DNA of 64,000 bases, from NCBI RefSeq assembly GCF_001463905.1, contig NZ_BBWR01000015.1, positions 44,064 to 108,063 on the forward strand, given 5' to 3'. This document shows, piece after piece, positions 45,592 to 54,320 of this stretch (position 1 is its first letter; every line of letters begins with the position of its first letter). Position numbers and translations under genes: made by a program. The notes under the pieces are model-generated. The model saw only the letters and a list, made by a program, of their open reading frames with translations, made no database searches and was not told where the DNA came from. The stretch comes from Aureimonas frigidaquae. Lineage in GTDB: Bacteria > Pseudomonadota > Alphaproteobacteria > Rhizobiales > Rhizobiaceae.

Positions 45592-46161
45592 CTAACGATA
45601 GAGCAACACCATGAGGGCGCGTGCGGTTTCACCGCCGGCATTGCGGATCGCATGGGGAATGTCCGCCTTGTAGCGGGCGGTTTCGCCCGCCTCCAGCATG
45701 CGGGACGCGCCGCCGCTCGTCACTTCCAGGCCGGATGTCAGGGCCGTCAGATGCTCGAAGGCGCCGGCGGCATGGGCGGCACTGTCGAGCCGGCCGCCGG
45801 GGGCGATCTCCACCTCGTACCATTCGGTCAGTCCCGCCAACCGGGGCGGCGACAGGATGCGCAGGCGGCAGGTTCCGTCCGGGCTGCGGATTTCCGGCGT
45901 GTTGTGGCGGCTGACGACATCGATGGCCGGCACGTCCATGGTGGGGGTGCGCGCACCGCCGATCAGCTCGGAAAAGTCGATCTGTAGGGCGCGGGTCAGG
46001 CTCCAGAGGACGGCGAAGGTCGGGTTGGCGGCGCCGCGTTCGATCTGCGACAGCATGGAGCGCGATACGCCGGACAGGGTGGCAAGCTGTTCCAGCGACA
46101 GGCCGCGCGCCTTGCGCTCGCGCTGGAGGATGGGCCCGATGCGCGGTGTCGTCTCCGACAT
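45592..46161 (-). CDS. XRE-family transcriptional regulator with cupin domain
   Basis: This 189-residue protein has an N-terminal helix-turn-helix (about 8-65, LATLSGVSRSMLSQIERG) and a C-terminal cupin (about 105-188). It is the second regulator of this layout in the window but is clearly a different gene from that at 18689. It lies directly upstream of kbl-tdh on the same strand, with a large palindrome between, so it likely controls threonine breakdown. The sensed ligand may be threonine or glycine, which is an inference. Confidence 0.88.
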   Translation of the reverse strand: MSETTPRIGPILQRERKARGLSLEQLATLSGVSRSMLSQIERGAANPTFAVLWSLTRALQIDFSELIGGARTPTMDVPAIDVVSRHNTPEIRSPDGTCRLRILSPPRLAGLTEWYEVEIAPGGRLDSAAHAAGAFEHLTALTSGLEVTSGGASRMLEAGETARYKADIPHAIRNAGGETARALMVLLYR

Positions 46162-46279
46162 CAGGGCCGGCTCCGCAGGGATCGGGCGCGTCCTTCAGTT
46201 CCGGGGTGCGGCGGCGTCATTCAGGGCTCCTCGTCCGTACCGGCATCTTATAGGACGTGCCGGGCCGGGCGGGAAAGCG

Positions 46280-47374
46280 TCAATCCGGCTCGCGCGTGCC
46301 CTTGCGCGCGGCGTCGCCCGCCAATCCGCGCCGCCAATAGGTCGCCACCATGTGCCTGTCCTTCGGGTGGGCGAGCGTCTGGCGCATATGGCGACGCATG
46401 GCCCGGAACGCCGAAAACTCGCCCGCCGCCCAGACATAGCGCTGCGGGGAAATGCCATCGCGCGTTTGCGCCATCAGCGCATCGGCCAGGAGCGTCGTGG
46501 TTCCGGCTTCAGCGCCGTTGCGGTGGAGGTAGGTGATCTGCGCCTGCGCGCGGGTCGACAGGATCTGTTCCTCGGCCGGGCCATCGACCTCGATATAGGC
46601 CGTCGCGCGGGTCTGCGGGGGCGCGGCCTCCAGAATACGGGCAATGGCCGGCAAGGCGGTCTCGTCGCCCAGAAGCAGAAGATCGTCGCATTCCGGCAGG
46701 AAGCCGCCACCGGGGCCGACCATGCCGACGACATCGCCGGGCCGTGCGGCCAGTGCGAAATCGGACCCCGGCGCCGCCTCGACGCCCGGATGGACCACCA
46801 TGTCGATCTCGACCGTCTGGGCGGCAAGGTCGATCGACCGGATCGTGTAGACCCGCAGGATGAACTGATCGTCCCCCTGCGGCCAGACCGGTATCCCGTC
46901 CTCTGCCATGACCGGCCAGACCGGTGCGCGGCCCTGGGGCGGGAAGGCCAGACGGACATGCAGCCCGCCCGTGGCGAAGCGGGCCAGATCCTGGCCGCAG
47001 AGCGTGATGCGCTGCATATGCGGCGTCAGCCGCCGGCTCTCCCGGACCTGCATGGCCCGGAAGAAGGGCGGGGCGACACCGACCGCGCCATCGCCCTGCC
47101 ACCGCACGGCAAGCGGGGGCTCGGGTGCGAACTCGCGCAGATGGCTGGTGACGCCCATCTTCATATAGGCAAGGCCCGTTTCGTCGACCGATTCCGCCTC
47201 GATGTGCAAGCGCCCGTCGCGCAGCCGGAAATGCGCCTCACCGAAGCTGACCACGATCCGCGCCGCATCGTCCGTCTGGCTGACGGCGCCATGCTCGGCA
47301 TAGTGGCTGCACAAGGCGGCGAGGAGCCGGTTCGGCTCGGCGACGTCGACGATGGATTGCGCGCGCAGGACCAT
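46280..47374 (-). CDS. siderophore-interacting protein (FAD-dependent ferric reductase family)
   Basis: This 364-residue protein has an N-terminal DUF2218-like domain (about 1-95) joined to a ViuB-type domain with FAD-binding barrel (about 120-235, RLTPHMQRITLCG and LRVYTIRSID) and a C-terminal NAD(P)H-type domain (LLLLGDETALPAIARIL, VWAAGEFSAFRAMR). Such proteins reduce ferric siderophores in the cytoplasm to release iron. The start follows AAGGAAGG; a longer frame to 47428 runs across the promoter. A TGA-N9-TCA box lies upstream. It is on the same strand as nikABCDE but probably has its own promoter. Confidence 0.88.
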   Translation of the reverse strand: MVLRAQSIVDVAEPNRLLAALCSHYAEHGAVSQTDDAARIVVSFGEAHFRLRDGRLHIEAESVDETGLAYMKMGVTSHLREFAPEPPLAVRWQGDGAVGVAPPFFRAMQVRESRRLTPHMQRITLCGQDLARFATGGLHVRLAFPPQGRAPVWPVMAEDGIPVWPQGDDQFILRVYTIRSIDLAAQTVEIDMVVHPGVEAAPGSDFALAARPGDVVGMVGPGGGFLPECDDLLLLGDETALPAIARILEAAPPQTRATAYIEVDGPAEEQILSTRAQAQITYLHRNGAEAGTTTLLADALMAQTRDGISPQRYVWAAGEFSAFRAMRRHMRQTLAHPKDRHMVATYWRRGLAGDAARKGTREPD

Positions 47375-47411
47375 GGGTGCCTTCCTTTCTGGTCGGTCAG
47401 CGCTATTAAAT

Positions 47412-47428
47412 TTGATTGTAATAGTCAA
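47412..47428. promoter_or_regulatory. candidate RirA-type IRO box upstream of the siderophore-interacting protein gene
   Basis: TTGATTGTAATAGTCAA fits the TGA-N9-TCA core with one extra symmetric base pair on each side. It lies 38 bases before the start, in an AT-rich stretch unlike the surrounding sequence. It resembles the box before fbpA, and the two share AACTTGACTA on the coding strand. Confidence 0.6.
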
Positions 47429-47452
47429 GTTATCAGACGCTGCGCATGCCGG

Positions 47453-48034
47453 TCACAGGCGGTGGACGCGATCGGCGATGCAGGCCAGCAGAGGCTCGTC
47501 ATGGCTGATCGCCAGGATGCCGAGCCTGCGCGTGCGCGCCAGCCCTGTGACGACGCGCCAGAGCGCCGCCTGCGACAGGGGGTCCAGCGCGGCGGTGATC
47601 TCGTCGAGGACGAGGTAATGGACGCCCGGGGCCAGTGCCCGCGCCAGGGCGATCCGCGCCTGCTGCCCGCCGGACAGCATGTGCGGCAGGCGGTCGTGCC
47701 AGCTTTGGTCGATGCCGAGGGCGGCCAGAAGCGCCGCATCCGGCGCGAAGGCTTCCGTCAGGATACGCCCGACCCGCCAGCGCGGGTTCATGGATTGCGC
47801 CGGATCCTGCGCCACATATTGCACCGGATGCGGGCCGCGCTTGCGTTCCGGGGCCGGGCGAACGGTGCCGGCCTGCGGCGCGAGCCGGCCGGCCAGGATC
47901 AGGCCGAGTGTGGTCTTGCCGACGCCCGACGGGCCGGCGAGGCCGACGATCTCTCCGCGACCGACCGACAGATCGACACGGTCGAGGAGCCTGCGACCGC
48001 CGCGCGTGGCCGCAATGCCCTGCGCCTCAAGCAT
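47453..48034 (-). CDS. nikE: nickel ABC transporter ATPase NikE-like
   Basis: This 193-residue ATPase has Walker A GPSGVGKTT (about 36-44), signature LSGGQQARIALARAL, Walker B YLVLDEITAALD and an H-loop in AISHDEP. It is about 70 residues shorter than NikE/DppF proteins and lacks the C-terminal oligopeptide-type extension. The start follows AGGAGG. It overlaps the upstream NikD gene by eight bases. Nickel is inferred from the NikR box and nikR gene at the head of the operon. Confidence 0.82.
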   Translation of the reverse strand: MLEAQGIAATRGGRRLLDRVDLSVGRGEIVGLAGPSGVGKTTLGLILAGRLAPQAGTVRPAPERKRGPHPVQYVAQDPAQSMNPRWRVGRILTEAFAPDAALLAALGIDQSWHDRLPHMLSGGQQARIALARALAPGVHYLVLDEITAALDPLSQAALWRVVTGLARTRRLGILAISHDEPLLACIADRVHRL

Positions 48035-48824
48035 GCGGCGCCTCCTGCATCCCCTGTTCCGGCAGGGCCCGAAAGAGCGCATGGGCATAGGCGCTGGCAG
48101 GGTCGGCGCCGCCTGTGCGCACGCCATGACCATCCGTCAGGCCGAGCATGCGGCCATGGCGCATGAGGGCGATGGGGCCGGCGCAGCGCAAAGCGAGCGG
48201 CAGATCGTGGGTGACGACGATGACGGCGACCCCATCCCTGGTGATGCGCGCCAGATCATCGGCCACGCGCGCGGCATTGGCGCTGTCGAGACCGGCCGTC
48301 GGCTCATCGACGAGGAGGAGACGCGGCCTGCCCACCGTGGCGAGGGACAGAAGGACGCGCCGCGCCATGCCACCAGACAGCTGGTGGGGGAACAGGTCGG
48401 CCGTCCCGGCCGGCAAGGCGAAGCGGTCGAAGCTGCGGGCGACCGCGTCCCGCACCGCGCCGCGCGGCAGGCCGGCACGCCGTGCGGCCCAAGTGATCTG
48501 CCGCCCGATGCTGGCCGTCGGATCGAGATGCGACAGGGATTGCGGCGCAAAGCCGATCATGCGCCCGCAGGCCGCCCGCAACTGCGCATCGGTCGCGGGC
48601 TGCCCGTCCAGGCGGATCGTTCCGTGGCGCCGGGCGCCGGGGGGCAGAAGGCCCATCAACGCCAGAAGCAACACGCTTTTGCCGGCGCCCGACTCGCCGA
48701 GAACCGCGAGGATTTGGCCGGGTGACACGGTAAAGCGGACATGCTGCAGCGTCGGCATGCGCCGCATGCGGAAGCCACCTGCCGGCAGGACAAGATCGAC
48801 GCAAAGGCCCTGCACCTCCATCAT
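48027..48824 (-). CDS. nikD: nickel ABC transporter ATPase NikD-like
   Basis: This 265-residue ATPase has Walker A GESGAGKSV, Q-loop APQSLSHLDPT, signature LSGGMARRVLLSLA, Walker B LLLVDEPTAGLD and H-loop VVTHDLP. It belongs to the Dpp/Opp/Nik class. It overlaps both the permease gene upstream and NikE downstream by a few bases, so the operon is tightly coupled. A second ATG directly follows the first. The start choice does not affect the domain. Confidence 0.85.
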   Translation of the reverse strand: MMEVQGLCVDLVLPAGGFRMRRMPTLQHVRFTVSPGQILAVLGESGAGKSVLLLALMGLLPPGARRHGTIRLDGQPATDAQLRAACGRMIGFAPQSLSHLDPTASIGRQITWAARRAGLPRGAVRDAVARSFDRFALPAGTADLFPHQLSGGMARRVLLSLATVGRPRLLLVDEPTAGLDSANAARVADDLARITRDGVAVIVVTHDLPLALRCAGPIALMRHGRMLGLTDGHGVRTGGADPASAYAHALFRALPEQGMQEAPHA

Positions 48825-49660
48825 GCGGCATGCCCGGCATGGCGGTTGCCGGCTAGACGCCCGAAGGCGGCGCCGATCCGCGCGATCAGGGCAACGGCGA
48901 GGACCAGGACGAGGCCCGGAAAAAGCCCGAGCCACCAATGGCCGGCGCTGATCGATTGCATCGCCTCGGCCAGGAGAATGCCGATGGCGGGGCGGGTCGG
49001 CTCCAGGCCGAAGCCGAGAAAGGTCATCCCCGCCTCGTGCAGGACGGCGTGCGGCATCAGGAGGAGCGTGCCGACGCCGAGCTGTGGCAGAAGATGCGGG
49101 GTGAGGTGCGTCGCCGCCACCTGCAGCCGCGAGCGGCCGAAAGCGCGTGCCGTGGCAACATAGTCCGATGCCAGGACCTGCGCGATCTCGAGCCGCAGAA
49201 GCCGCGTCAGGCGCGGCCAGTGCGACAGGGCGATGGCCGCGACGACGGCATCCGCGCCGCCGCCGAAGGCAAAGGACAGGAGGATCAAAAGGACGAGATG
49301 CGGCAGGCTGAGCACCGCATCCGTCAGGAAGGAGACGAGGCGGCCGGCAAGCCCGGACAGGCTGGCCGCCATGGCGAGGGCCAGCGCCACAGCGGCGGAC
49401 AGGGCGGCGGCGATCAGCCCGATGCGCAGGCTGAGGCCGAGCCCCGCCAGGCTGCGGGTGAGCATGTCGCGGCCGAGGGAATCCGTTCCGAACGGGTGTT
49501 GCCACATGGGTGGCTGGAAGCGGGCCGCAAAATCCACCGGCACGCTGGGCGGCGTGGCAAGCGCTGCCGCTGCCAGCACCACCAGGAGGAAAGCCGCCAC
49601 CACGGCGCGCCGCAGGCCGGGCGCGGCGAAGGTGGCCGACCTGTCCTGCGCCCCCGTCAC
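48821..49660 (-). CDS. nikC: nickel ABC transporter permease NikC-like
   Basis: This 279-residue permease has six hydrophobic helices, the HPFGTDSLGRDMLTRSLAG motif common to DppC/NikC proteins and the docking loop YVATARAFGRSRLQVA. The GTG start overlaps the NikB stop as GTGA; a longer frame to 50290 is a shadow of NikB. It forms the channel with NikB. Nickel specificity comes from context. Confidence 0.86.
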   Translation of the reverse strand: MTGAQDRSATFAAPGLRRAVVAAFLLVVLAAAALATPPSVPVDFAARFQPPMWQHPFGTDSLGRDMLTRSLAGLGLSLRIGLIAAALSAAVALALAMAASLSGLAGRLVSFLTDAVLSLPHLVLLILLSFAFGGGADAVVAAIALSHWPRLTRLLRLEIAQVLASDYVATARAFGRSRLQVAATHLTPHLLPQLGVGTLLLMPHAVLHEAGMTFLGFGLEPTRPAIGILLAEAMQSISAGHWWLGLFPGLVLVLAVALIARIGAAFGRLAGNRHAGHAA

Positions 49661-50664
49661 GCCATGGCCTCCAGGCGCGGATCGAGCCGCCGGGCCAGAA
49701 ACCGGGCGATGGCGCCGCCGGAGGCGACGATGGCCGCCGTCAGCAGCGTCAGCGCCAGAAGCAGCGGCACGTCCTGCCGAAGGCCGGCTTCCACCAGCGC
49801 CCGGCCGATCCCCGGATAGGCGAAGACCTGTTCCGCGAGCATGGCGCCGCCGATGATCTCTCCGATGGAGGCGAAGAGAAGCGCCAGGCCCGGCAGGGCC
49901 GCATTGCGCATGACGTGCCGGCGCACGATGTCGAGTGTGCCGGCGCCTTGCGCACGGGCCAGAAGCACATAGTCGCAAGCCAGGATATCCAGCGCCTTGC
50001 TGCGCGTATGCAGGCCGATCTGCGCCACGCCGAAGGCCGTCAGGACGGCGAGCGGCAGGACGAGGTGGTGGATGCGCTCGCCCATCGTGACCGCATCGGG
50101 CGCAACGCCGATGGGGCCTGCGCAGCACAGCGGCGCCCATCCGAGCTCCACCGAAAAGACCGTCAGCGCCAGCATGCCGAGCCAGAATGTCGGCGTGGAT
50201 GCCAGAAGAAAGAACCAGCCCGTCAGGAGCCGGTCCGGCCATCTGTCCCGATGCAGCGCGGCCAGGATGCCGAGGCCGAAGCCGAGGCACCCGGACAGGA
50301 GCCAGGCCATGCCCGTCAGCGCCAGGCTCGGCCCGATACGGGCGCGGATGACCTCCGCCACCGGTGCGTTATAGGTGATGCTGAAGCCCAGATTGCCCGA
50401 TGCAAGATTGCCGGCCCAGGCCAGGAATTGCACCGGCCACGGCCGGTCGAGCCCCCAGGCCGCCGCGATGGCGGCCTTCTGCTCCACGCCGACGCGCGCC
50501 ATGGCCGGTCCGAGATAGGCATCCACCGGATCGATGGGGGACAGGCGCAGGAGAAGAAAGGCGGATGCGGCGACGAAGGCCAGGAGGGCGATGGTCCGGC
50601 CGAGGCCGAAGCCCAGGGCCGCCCACCCGGCTGCGCGTGTAATCACGGGCAGGTCCAGCGCCAC
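49657..50664 (-). CDS. nikB: nickel ABC transporter permease NikB-like
   Basis: This 335-residue permease has six hydrophobic helices and the DppB/NikB signatures SPIDPVDAYLGPAM, TPTFWLGMLAL and docking loop DYVLLARAQGAGTLDIVRRH. Its start lies inside the end of the NikA gene (22-base overlap), and its stop overlaps NikC. The tight packing explains why no stem-loop occurs between the binding protein and permease here. Confidence 0.87.
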   Translation of the reverse strand: MALDLPVITRAAGWAALGFGLGRTIALLAFVAASAFLLLRLSPIDPVDAYLGPAMARVGVEQKAAIAAAWGLDRPWPVQFLAWAGNLASGNLGFSITYNAPVAEVIRARIGPSLALTGMAWLLSGCLGFGLGILAALHRDRWPDRLLTGWFFLLASTPTFWLGMLALTVFSVELGWAPLCCAGPIGVAPDAVTMGERIHHLVLPLAVLTAFGVAQIGLHTRSKALDILACDYVLLARAQGAGTLDIVRRHVMRNAALPGLALLFASIGEIIGGAMLAEQVFAYPGIGRALVEAGLRQDVPLLLALTLLTAAIVASGGAIARFLARRLDPRLEAMA

Positions 50665-52226
50665 TGCGACAGGCCTGCGGTGATCGGCCAGCCATGGCCG
50701 TGCGGCTCGATCTGCGTTCGGCCCAGATCGAGGCAGGACCGCACGAAATAGACATGCTTGAGATTGACGAGCCAGGCATAGGCGACATCGCCCCGGGCAT
50801 CATAGCCGGTCGTGCCGTCGAAGGCAGCGGCGCGCCAGGCGGGGTAGGACTCGTCCAGGCTGGCGGCGGACTGGGCCGCGTCCAGATGCGCGTCGACGCT
50901 CGGATTGGCGTAGTAGGTCGGGTTCATGTAGCCGTTGCCGGCCAGGGAGGAATGGTAAAGGCTGTAGACCTCGAAGGGGGAATGGCTGCCGAAGCCGAAG
51001 ACCACGGGTTCGGCGTGCATGACCTGGCGTATGGCACTCCAGGAACCGCCCTTGGGCGTGAGCTGGATGCCCAGCGGCTGCAACATGGCCGAGACGGCTT
51101 CTGCCAGGACCTGGCGTGTCCGGTCGCCGGCCGGGTAATTCAGGGGGAGGGATGCGCGCACGCCCGCGCGGCTGCGCACGCCATCGTCCCCCATGCGCCA
51201 GCCGGCTTCGTCCAGTAGCGCGGCTGCGGCCTGCGGGTCGGCCTTGCGCGCTCGCGCATCAGCACCCCAGGGCAGGCCGTCGGCCGGGCCGAAGGCCGGC
51301 GTGCCCTGGCCGCCCAGTGCCACAGTGACGAGCGCGTCGCGGTTCACCGCCAGATCGATGGCGCGGCGCAAGGCAAGATCGGCAGTCACGTCGTTGCCGA
51401 TCGGCCGCCCTGCGCCATCCTGTCGGCCGGCCGGGATGGTCGGCAGGCTAATGCCCCGGTTGTCGACCGTCTGGACGGCCGTGCGGACATAGCCGTCCGG
51501 TACGCGTTCGGCCAGAAGCCCGGGAACCGCCACGATGTCGGCCGCCCCGGCGCGCGCTGCCGCAAGCGCCCCGTCCTCTCCGGTGAAAAGGAAGGTGATC
51601 CTGTCGAATTGCGGGGCGGCGCCGTAATAGAGCGGGTTGCGCTCGACGATGAGCTGCTCGCCCTCCTGCCAGGAAACCAGGCGGTAGGGCCCCGAGCCGA
51701 TGGGCATGCGGGCATAGCCGGGCCCGTAGGACGCCGCCGGGACGATGCCGAGCGTATGGAAGAACTCCGTGAAGGTAATGGCGGGCCGCTTCAGCCGGAA
51801 GAGGATCGTGCGGTCGTCCAGCGCCTGGGCGCTGTCGAGGGCCGACAGGTCCAGCGCACCCGCCGCATCCTTCGCCTTCGTGAAGGTGAAGGCGACATCC
51901 TGCGCCGTCAGCGGCGAGCCGTCCGAGAAGCGGGCATCCGTCCGGATGCGCACGGTCCATTCGAGGCGATCGGACGACAGGGTCGCGCTTTGCGCAAGGT
52001 CCGGCTGGCTCTGCAGATCGGCATCGCGCACCATGAGCGTCGATTGAAACAGGGGGTGGCCGTAGGAACCCCAGCCCATCAGGGAATCGTAGCCCGTTTC
52101 CGGCTCACCCCCAATCGCCAGCACCAAAGCGCGCCCGGCCGCCTCTTCTGCCCGAGCCGGCGCCGCGCCCGCGGCGGCAAGCAGCAGGAAGATTGCAAAC
52201 CAACTCAAAATTCTGCGAACACGCAT
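50643..52226 (-). CDS. nikA: nickel ABC transporter substrate-binding protein NikA-like
   Basis: This 527-residue periplasmic protein of the family 5 extracellular solute-binding class has a signal peptide ending GAAPARAEEA. Family motifs include TVRIRTDARFSDGSPLTAQDVAFTF (about 92-116) and MPIGSGPYRLVSW. By sequence alone it could bind peptides, but its promoter carries a perfect NikR box and nikR is divergent, so nickel or a nickel chelate is the likely cargo. It heads nikABCDE. Confidence 0.85.
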   Translation of the reverse strand: MRVRRILSWFAIFLLLAAAGAAPARAEEAAGRALVLAIGGEPETGYDSLMGWGSYGHPLFQSTLMVRDADLQSQPDLAQSATLSSDRLEWTVRIRTDARFSDGSPLTAQDVAFTFTKAKDAAGALDLSALDSAQALDDRTILFRLKRPAITFTEFFHTLGIVPAASYGPGYARMPIGSGPYRLVSWQEGEQLIVERNPLYYGAAPQFDRITFLFTGEDGALAAARAGAADIVAVPGLLAERVPDGYVRTAVQTVDNRGISLPTIPAGRQDGAGRPIGNDVTADLALRRAIDLAVNRDALVTVALGGQGTPAFGPADGLPWGADARARKADPQAAAALLDEAGWRMGDDGVRSRAGVRASLPLNYPAGDRTRQVLAEAVSAMLQPLGIQLTPKGGSWSAIRQVMHAEPVVFGFGSHSPFEVYSLYHSSLAGNGYMNPTYYANPSVDAHLDAAQSAASLDESYPAWRAAAFDGTTGYDARGDVAYAWLVNLKHVYFVRSCLDLGRTQIEPHGHGWPITAGLSQWRWTCP

Positions 52227-52288
52227 CGGAAAGGGCCTAAATTGAATGGGGGTTCAACCGAATCACATGCGACGATATGGCTGCGAGA

Positions 52289-52316
52289 GTATGACGTCCA
52301 GACTAAAACATCATAC
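52289..52316. promoter_or_regulatory. NikR operator between nikA and nikR
   Basis: GTATGA (52289-52294) and TCATAC (52311-52316) are separated by exactly 16 bases, which is the canonical NikR operator GTATGA-N16-TCATAC. It lies between divergent nikA (start 52226) and nikR (start 52360), so nickel-loaded NikR would repress the importer and probably itself. Confidence 0.92.
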
Positions 52317-52359
52317 TTCCCCGGTCTGCATGGGTTCGTCCGGATGGCGGGGATAGGCG

Positions 52360-52788
52360 ATGCAGCGGGTTACCGTGACACTGGACGACGCGTTGATGCG
52401 CGAGCTCGACCGCATCATCGCCCAGCGCAATTACCAGAACCGGTCGGAAGCCGTCCGCGATCTGGTGCGGGCGGGCCTGCGCGATGCGGCCGTGGAGGAA
52501 CATGCCGGCGGACAGTGCATGGCAGCGCTCGTCTATACCTATGACCACAGCGCGCGCGATCTTTCGCGGCGACTGACAAACGCCCATCACGATCATCATG
52601 AATTGTCGCTCGCCAGCCTGCACGTTCACCTGGACCATGATTCCTGTTTGGAGGTGTCCGTGCTGAAGGGGGAGATCGAAACGGTGCGCCACTTCGCCGA
52701 ACATGTGATCGCCGAGCGCAGCGTGCGCCACGGGGAACTCGTCATCATTCCGGAGCGTCCGCCGGATGGAGCCGATGCCGATGGCTGA
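52360..52788 (+). CDS. nikR: nickel-responsive regulator NikR
   Basis: This 142-residue repressor has an N-terminal ribbon-helix-helix (1-45, [16 protein letters not shown] and [14 protein letters not shown]) and a C-terminal ACT-like nickel domain. Nickel ligands H77, H88, H90 and C96 ([12 protein letters not shown]) align with E. coli H76, H87, H89 and C95. It is divergent from nikABCDE with a perfect operator between. Its 3' end overlaps the NUDIX gene by about 23 bases. Confidence 0.96.
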   Translation: MQRVTVTLDDALMRELDRIIAQRNYQNRSEAVRDLVRAGLRDAAVEEHAGGQCMAALVYTYDHSARDLSRRLTNAHHDHHELSLASLHVHLDHDSCLEVSVLKGEIETVRHFAEHVIAERSVRHGELVIIPERPPDGADADG

Positions 52789-53278
52789 CAAGAAGGCCAG
52801 GAAACGCCCGAACAAGGACGTCCGCCAGCAGGTGGCCGCGCTTCCGCTGCGCATCGACGAAGACGACAATCTGCGTGTCCTGCTCATCACCTCGCGGGAG
52901 ACGCAGCGCTGGGTGCTGCCCAAGGGCAATCTGATGCGTGGCAAGACGCCCGCCCGCGCGGCGGCGATCGAGGCGCTGGAAGAAGCCGGTGTGGTGGGCA
53001 AGATCTACAAGAAGCCCTACGATACGTTTCAATACTGGAAGCGCGGGCGCAAGGCGTTCATCTTCGCGGATGTCACCGTGTTCCTGCTGGTCGTCACCGG
53101 TATGCGCGCGACCTGGAAGGAGCAGAACCAGCGGCGCATGGTCTGGGTCACGCCCGCGCAGGCCGCCGTCATGGTGGTGGAGCCGAGCCTCCAGGCCCTG
53201 TTGCAGAATCTGGAGCTGGACGACGCCACGCAGCGCCTGGTGCGCAAGCACCTGCAGGCGGCAGACGAGGACGCATGA
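52766..53278 (+). CDS. NUDIX hydrolase (diadenosine/diphosphoinositol phosphate type)
   Basis: This protein of about 170 residues has a NUDIX box centred on [25 protein letters not shown]. The two catalytic glutamates of the EALEEAG core are present, but the arginine usually before the first of them is isoleucine. The WVLPKGNL stretch before it resembles diphosphoinositol polyphosphate phosphohydrolase-like NUDIX proteins. Starts at 52766, 52775 or 52781 are possible, each after a GGAG. It overlaps the end of nikR, but no functional link is evident. Confidence 0.82.
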   Translation: MEPMPMADKKARKRPNKDVRQQVAALPLRIDEDDNLRVLLITSRETQRWVLPKGNLMRGKTPARAAAIEALEEAGVVGKIYKKPYDTFQYWKRGRKAFIFADVTVFLLVVTGMRATWKEQNQRRMVWVTPAQAAVMVVEPSLQALLQNLELDDATQRLVRKHLQAADEDA

Positions 53279-53390
53279 GGCGTCGGCCACTGCCTTTTTG
53301 CGTTTGGCGGTGCGCGCGCGCATTTCCTTCCCGATCTTGATACCTAAGTCTTCACGAAAGCGTCGAGCGCAGGAAGAAGGGCTTACAACC

Positions 53391-54299
53391 ATGCGTCAAT
53401 TCGTGATGGCCGCCGCCGTGGCGGCGTTCCTGGCAGGTCCAGCCCTTGCCGCCCCCGTGGTCGTATCCTCCAAGATCGATACGGAAGGCGGCGTGCTCGG
53501 CAATATGATCCTTCTGGCGCTGCAGAATGGCGGTATCGAGACGACGGATCGCATCCAGCTCGGCGGCACGCCCATCGTGCGGCAGGCGATCATCGCCGGA
53601 GAGATCGACATCTACCCCGAATATACGGGCAATGCGGCGTTCTTCTTCAACGAGGCGTCGCAGACCGACACCTGGAACGACGCCGCCAAGGCCTATGAGG
53701 CGGCCCGCACGCTGGATCTGGAGGCCAACAAGATCGTCTGGCTTACGCCGGCGCCGGCCAACAACACCTGGGGCATCGCGGTGACCGGGCCGCTCGCACA
53801 GGAGCACGATCTGTCGACGCTGTCGCAGTTCGGCGCCTATGTCGCAGGCGGGGGCGACATCAAACTGGCCGCGTCGGCGGAGTTCGTGAACAGCGCGGCA
53901 GCCTTGCCCGCCTTCCAGAGCGCCTACGGCTTCACCCTGTCGCCGGATCAGCTCCTTACCTTGTCGGGCGGGGATACGGCGGCGACCATCGCCGCGGCCG
54001 CGCAGGGCACGAACGGTGTGAACGCCGCCATGGTCTACGGCACGGATGGCGGCATTTCCGCGGCTGGGCTGAAGGTCCTGGAGGACGATAAGTCCGTCCA
54101 GCCGGTCTACCAGCCTGCGCCCATCATCCGGCAGGCCGTGCTGGAGGCCAATCCGCAGATCCAGGAGATCCTGGCGCCGGTCTTTAAGTCCCTGGACCTC
54201 GCCACGCTGCAGGAGCTGAATGGCAGGGTGCAGCTCGGCGGAGAGCCCGCACGGGCCGTCGCGCAGGAGTATCTGACGGGCAAGGGCCTTCTGAAGTAG
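53391..54299 (+). CDS. yehZ: osmoprotectant-type ABC transporter binding protein (YehZ/OsmF-like)
   Basis: This 302-residue periplasmic binding protein has a signal peptide ending GPALAAPVVVSSKIDTEGG and the OpuAC-type motifs GTPIVRQAIIAGEIDIYPEYTG and VYGTDGGISAAGLKVLEDD. It leads a four-gene unit in the same order as E. coli yehZYXW: binding protein, 386-residue permease, ATPase, 251-residue permease. Glycine betaine or another osmolyte is likely; the E. coli homologue has low affinity. It has a 21-base gap to the permease with no stem-loop. Confidence 0.9.
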   Translation: MRQFVMAAAVAAFLAGPALAAPVVVSSKIDTEGGVLGNMILLALQNGGIETTDRIQLGGTPIVRQAIIAGEIDIYPEYTGNAAFFFNEASQTDTWNDAAKAYEAARTLDLEANKIVWLTPAPANNTWGIAVTGPLAQEHDLSTLSQFGAYVAGGGDIKLAASAEFVNSAAALPAFQSAYGFTLSPDQLLTLSGGDTAATIAAAAQGTNGVNAAMVYGTDGGISAAGLKVLEDDKSVQPVYQPAPIIRQAVLEANPQIQEILAPVFKSLDLATLQELNGRVQLGGEPARAVAQEYLTGKGLLK

Positions 54300-54320
54300 G
54301 GCTCGGCCGCAGGAGGCGAG

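Noticed and set aside
50643..52226. Peptide (Dpp/Opp) importer identity for the family 5 system
   Set aside because: The perfect NikR operator and divergent nikR favour nickel, although sequence alone would allow peptides.
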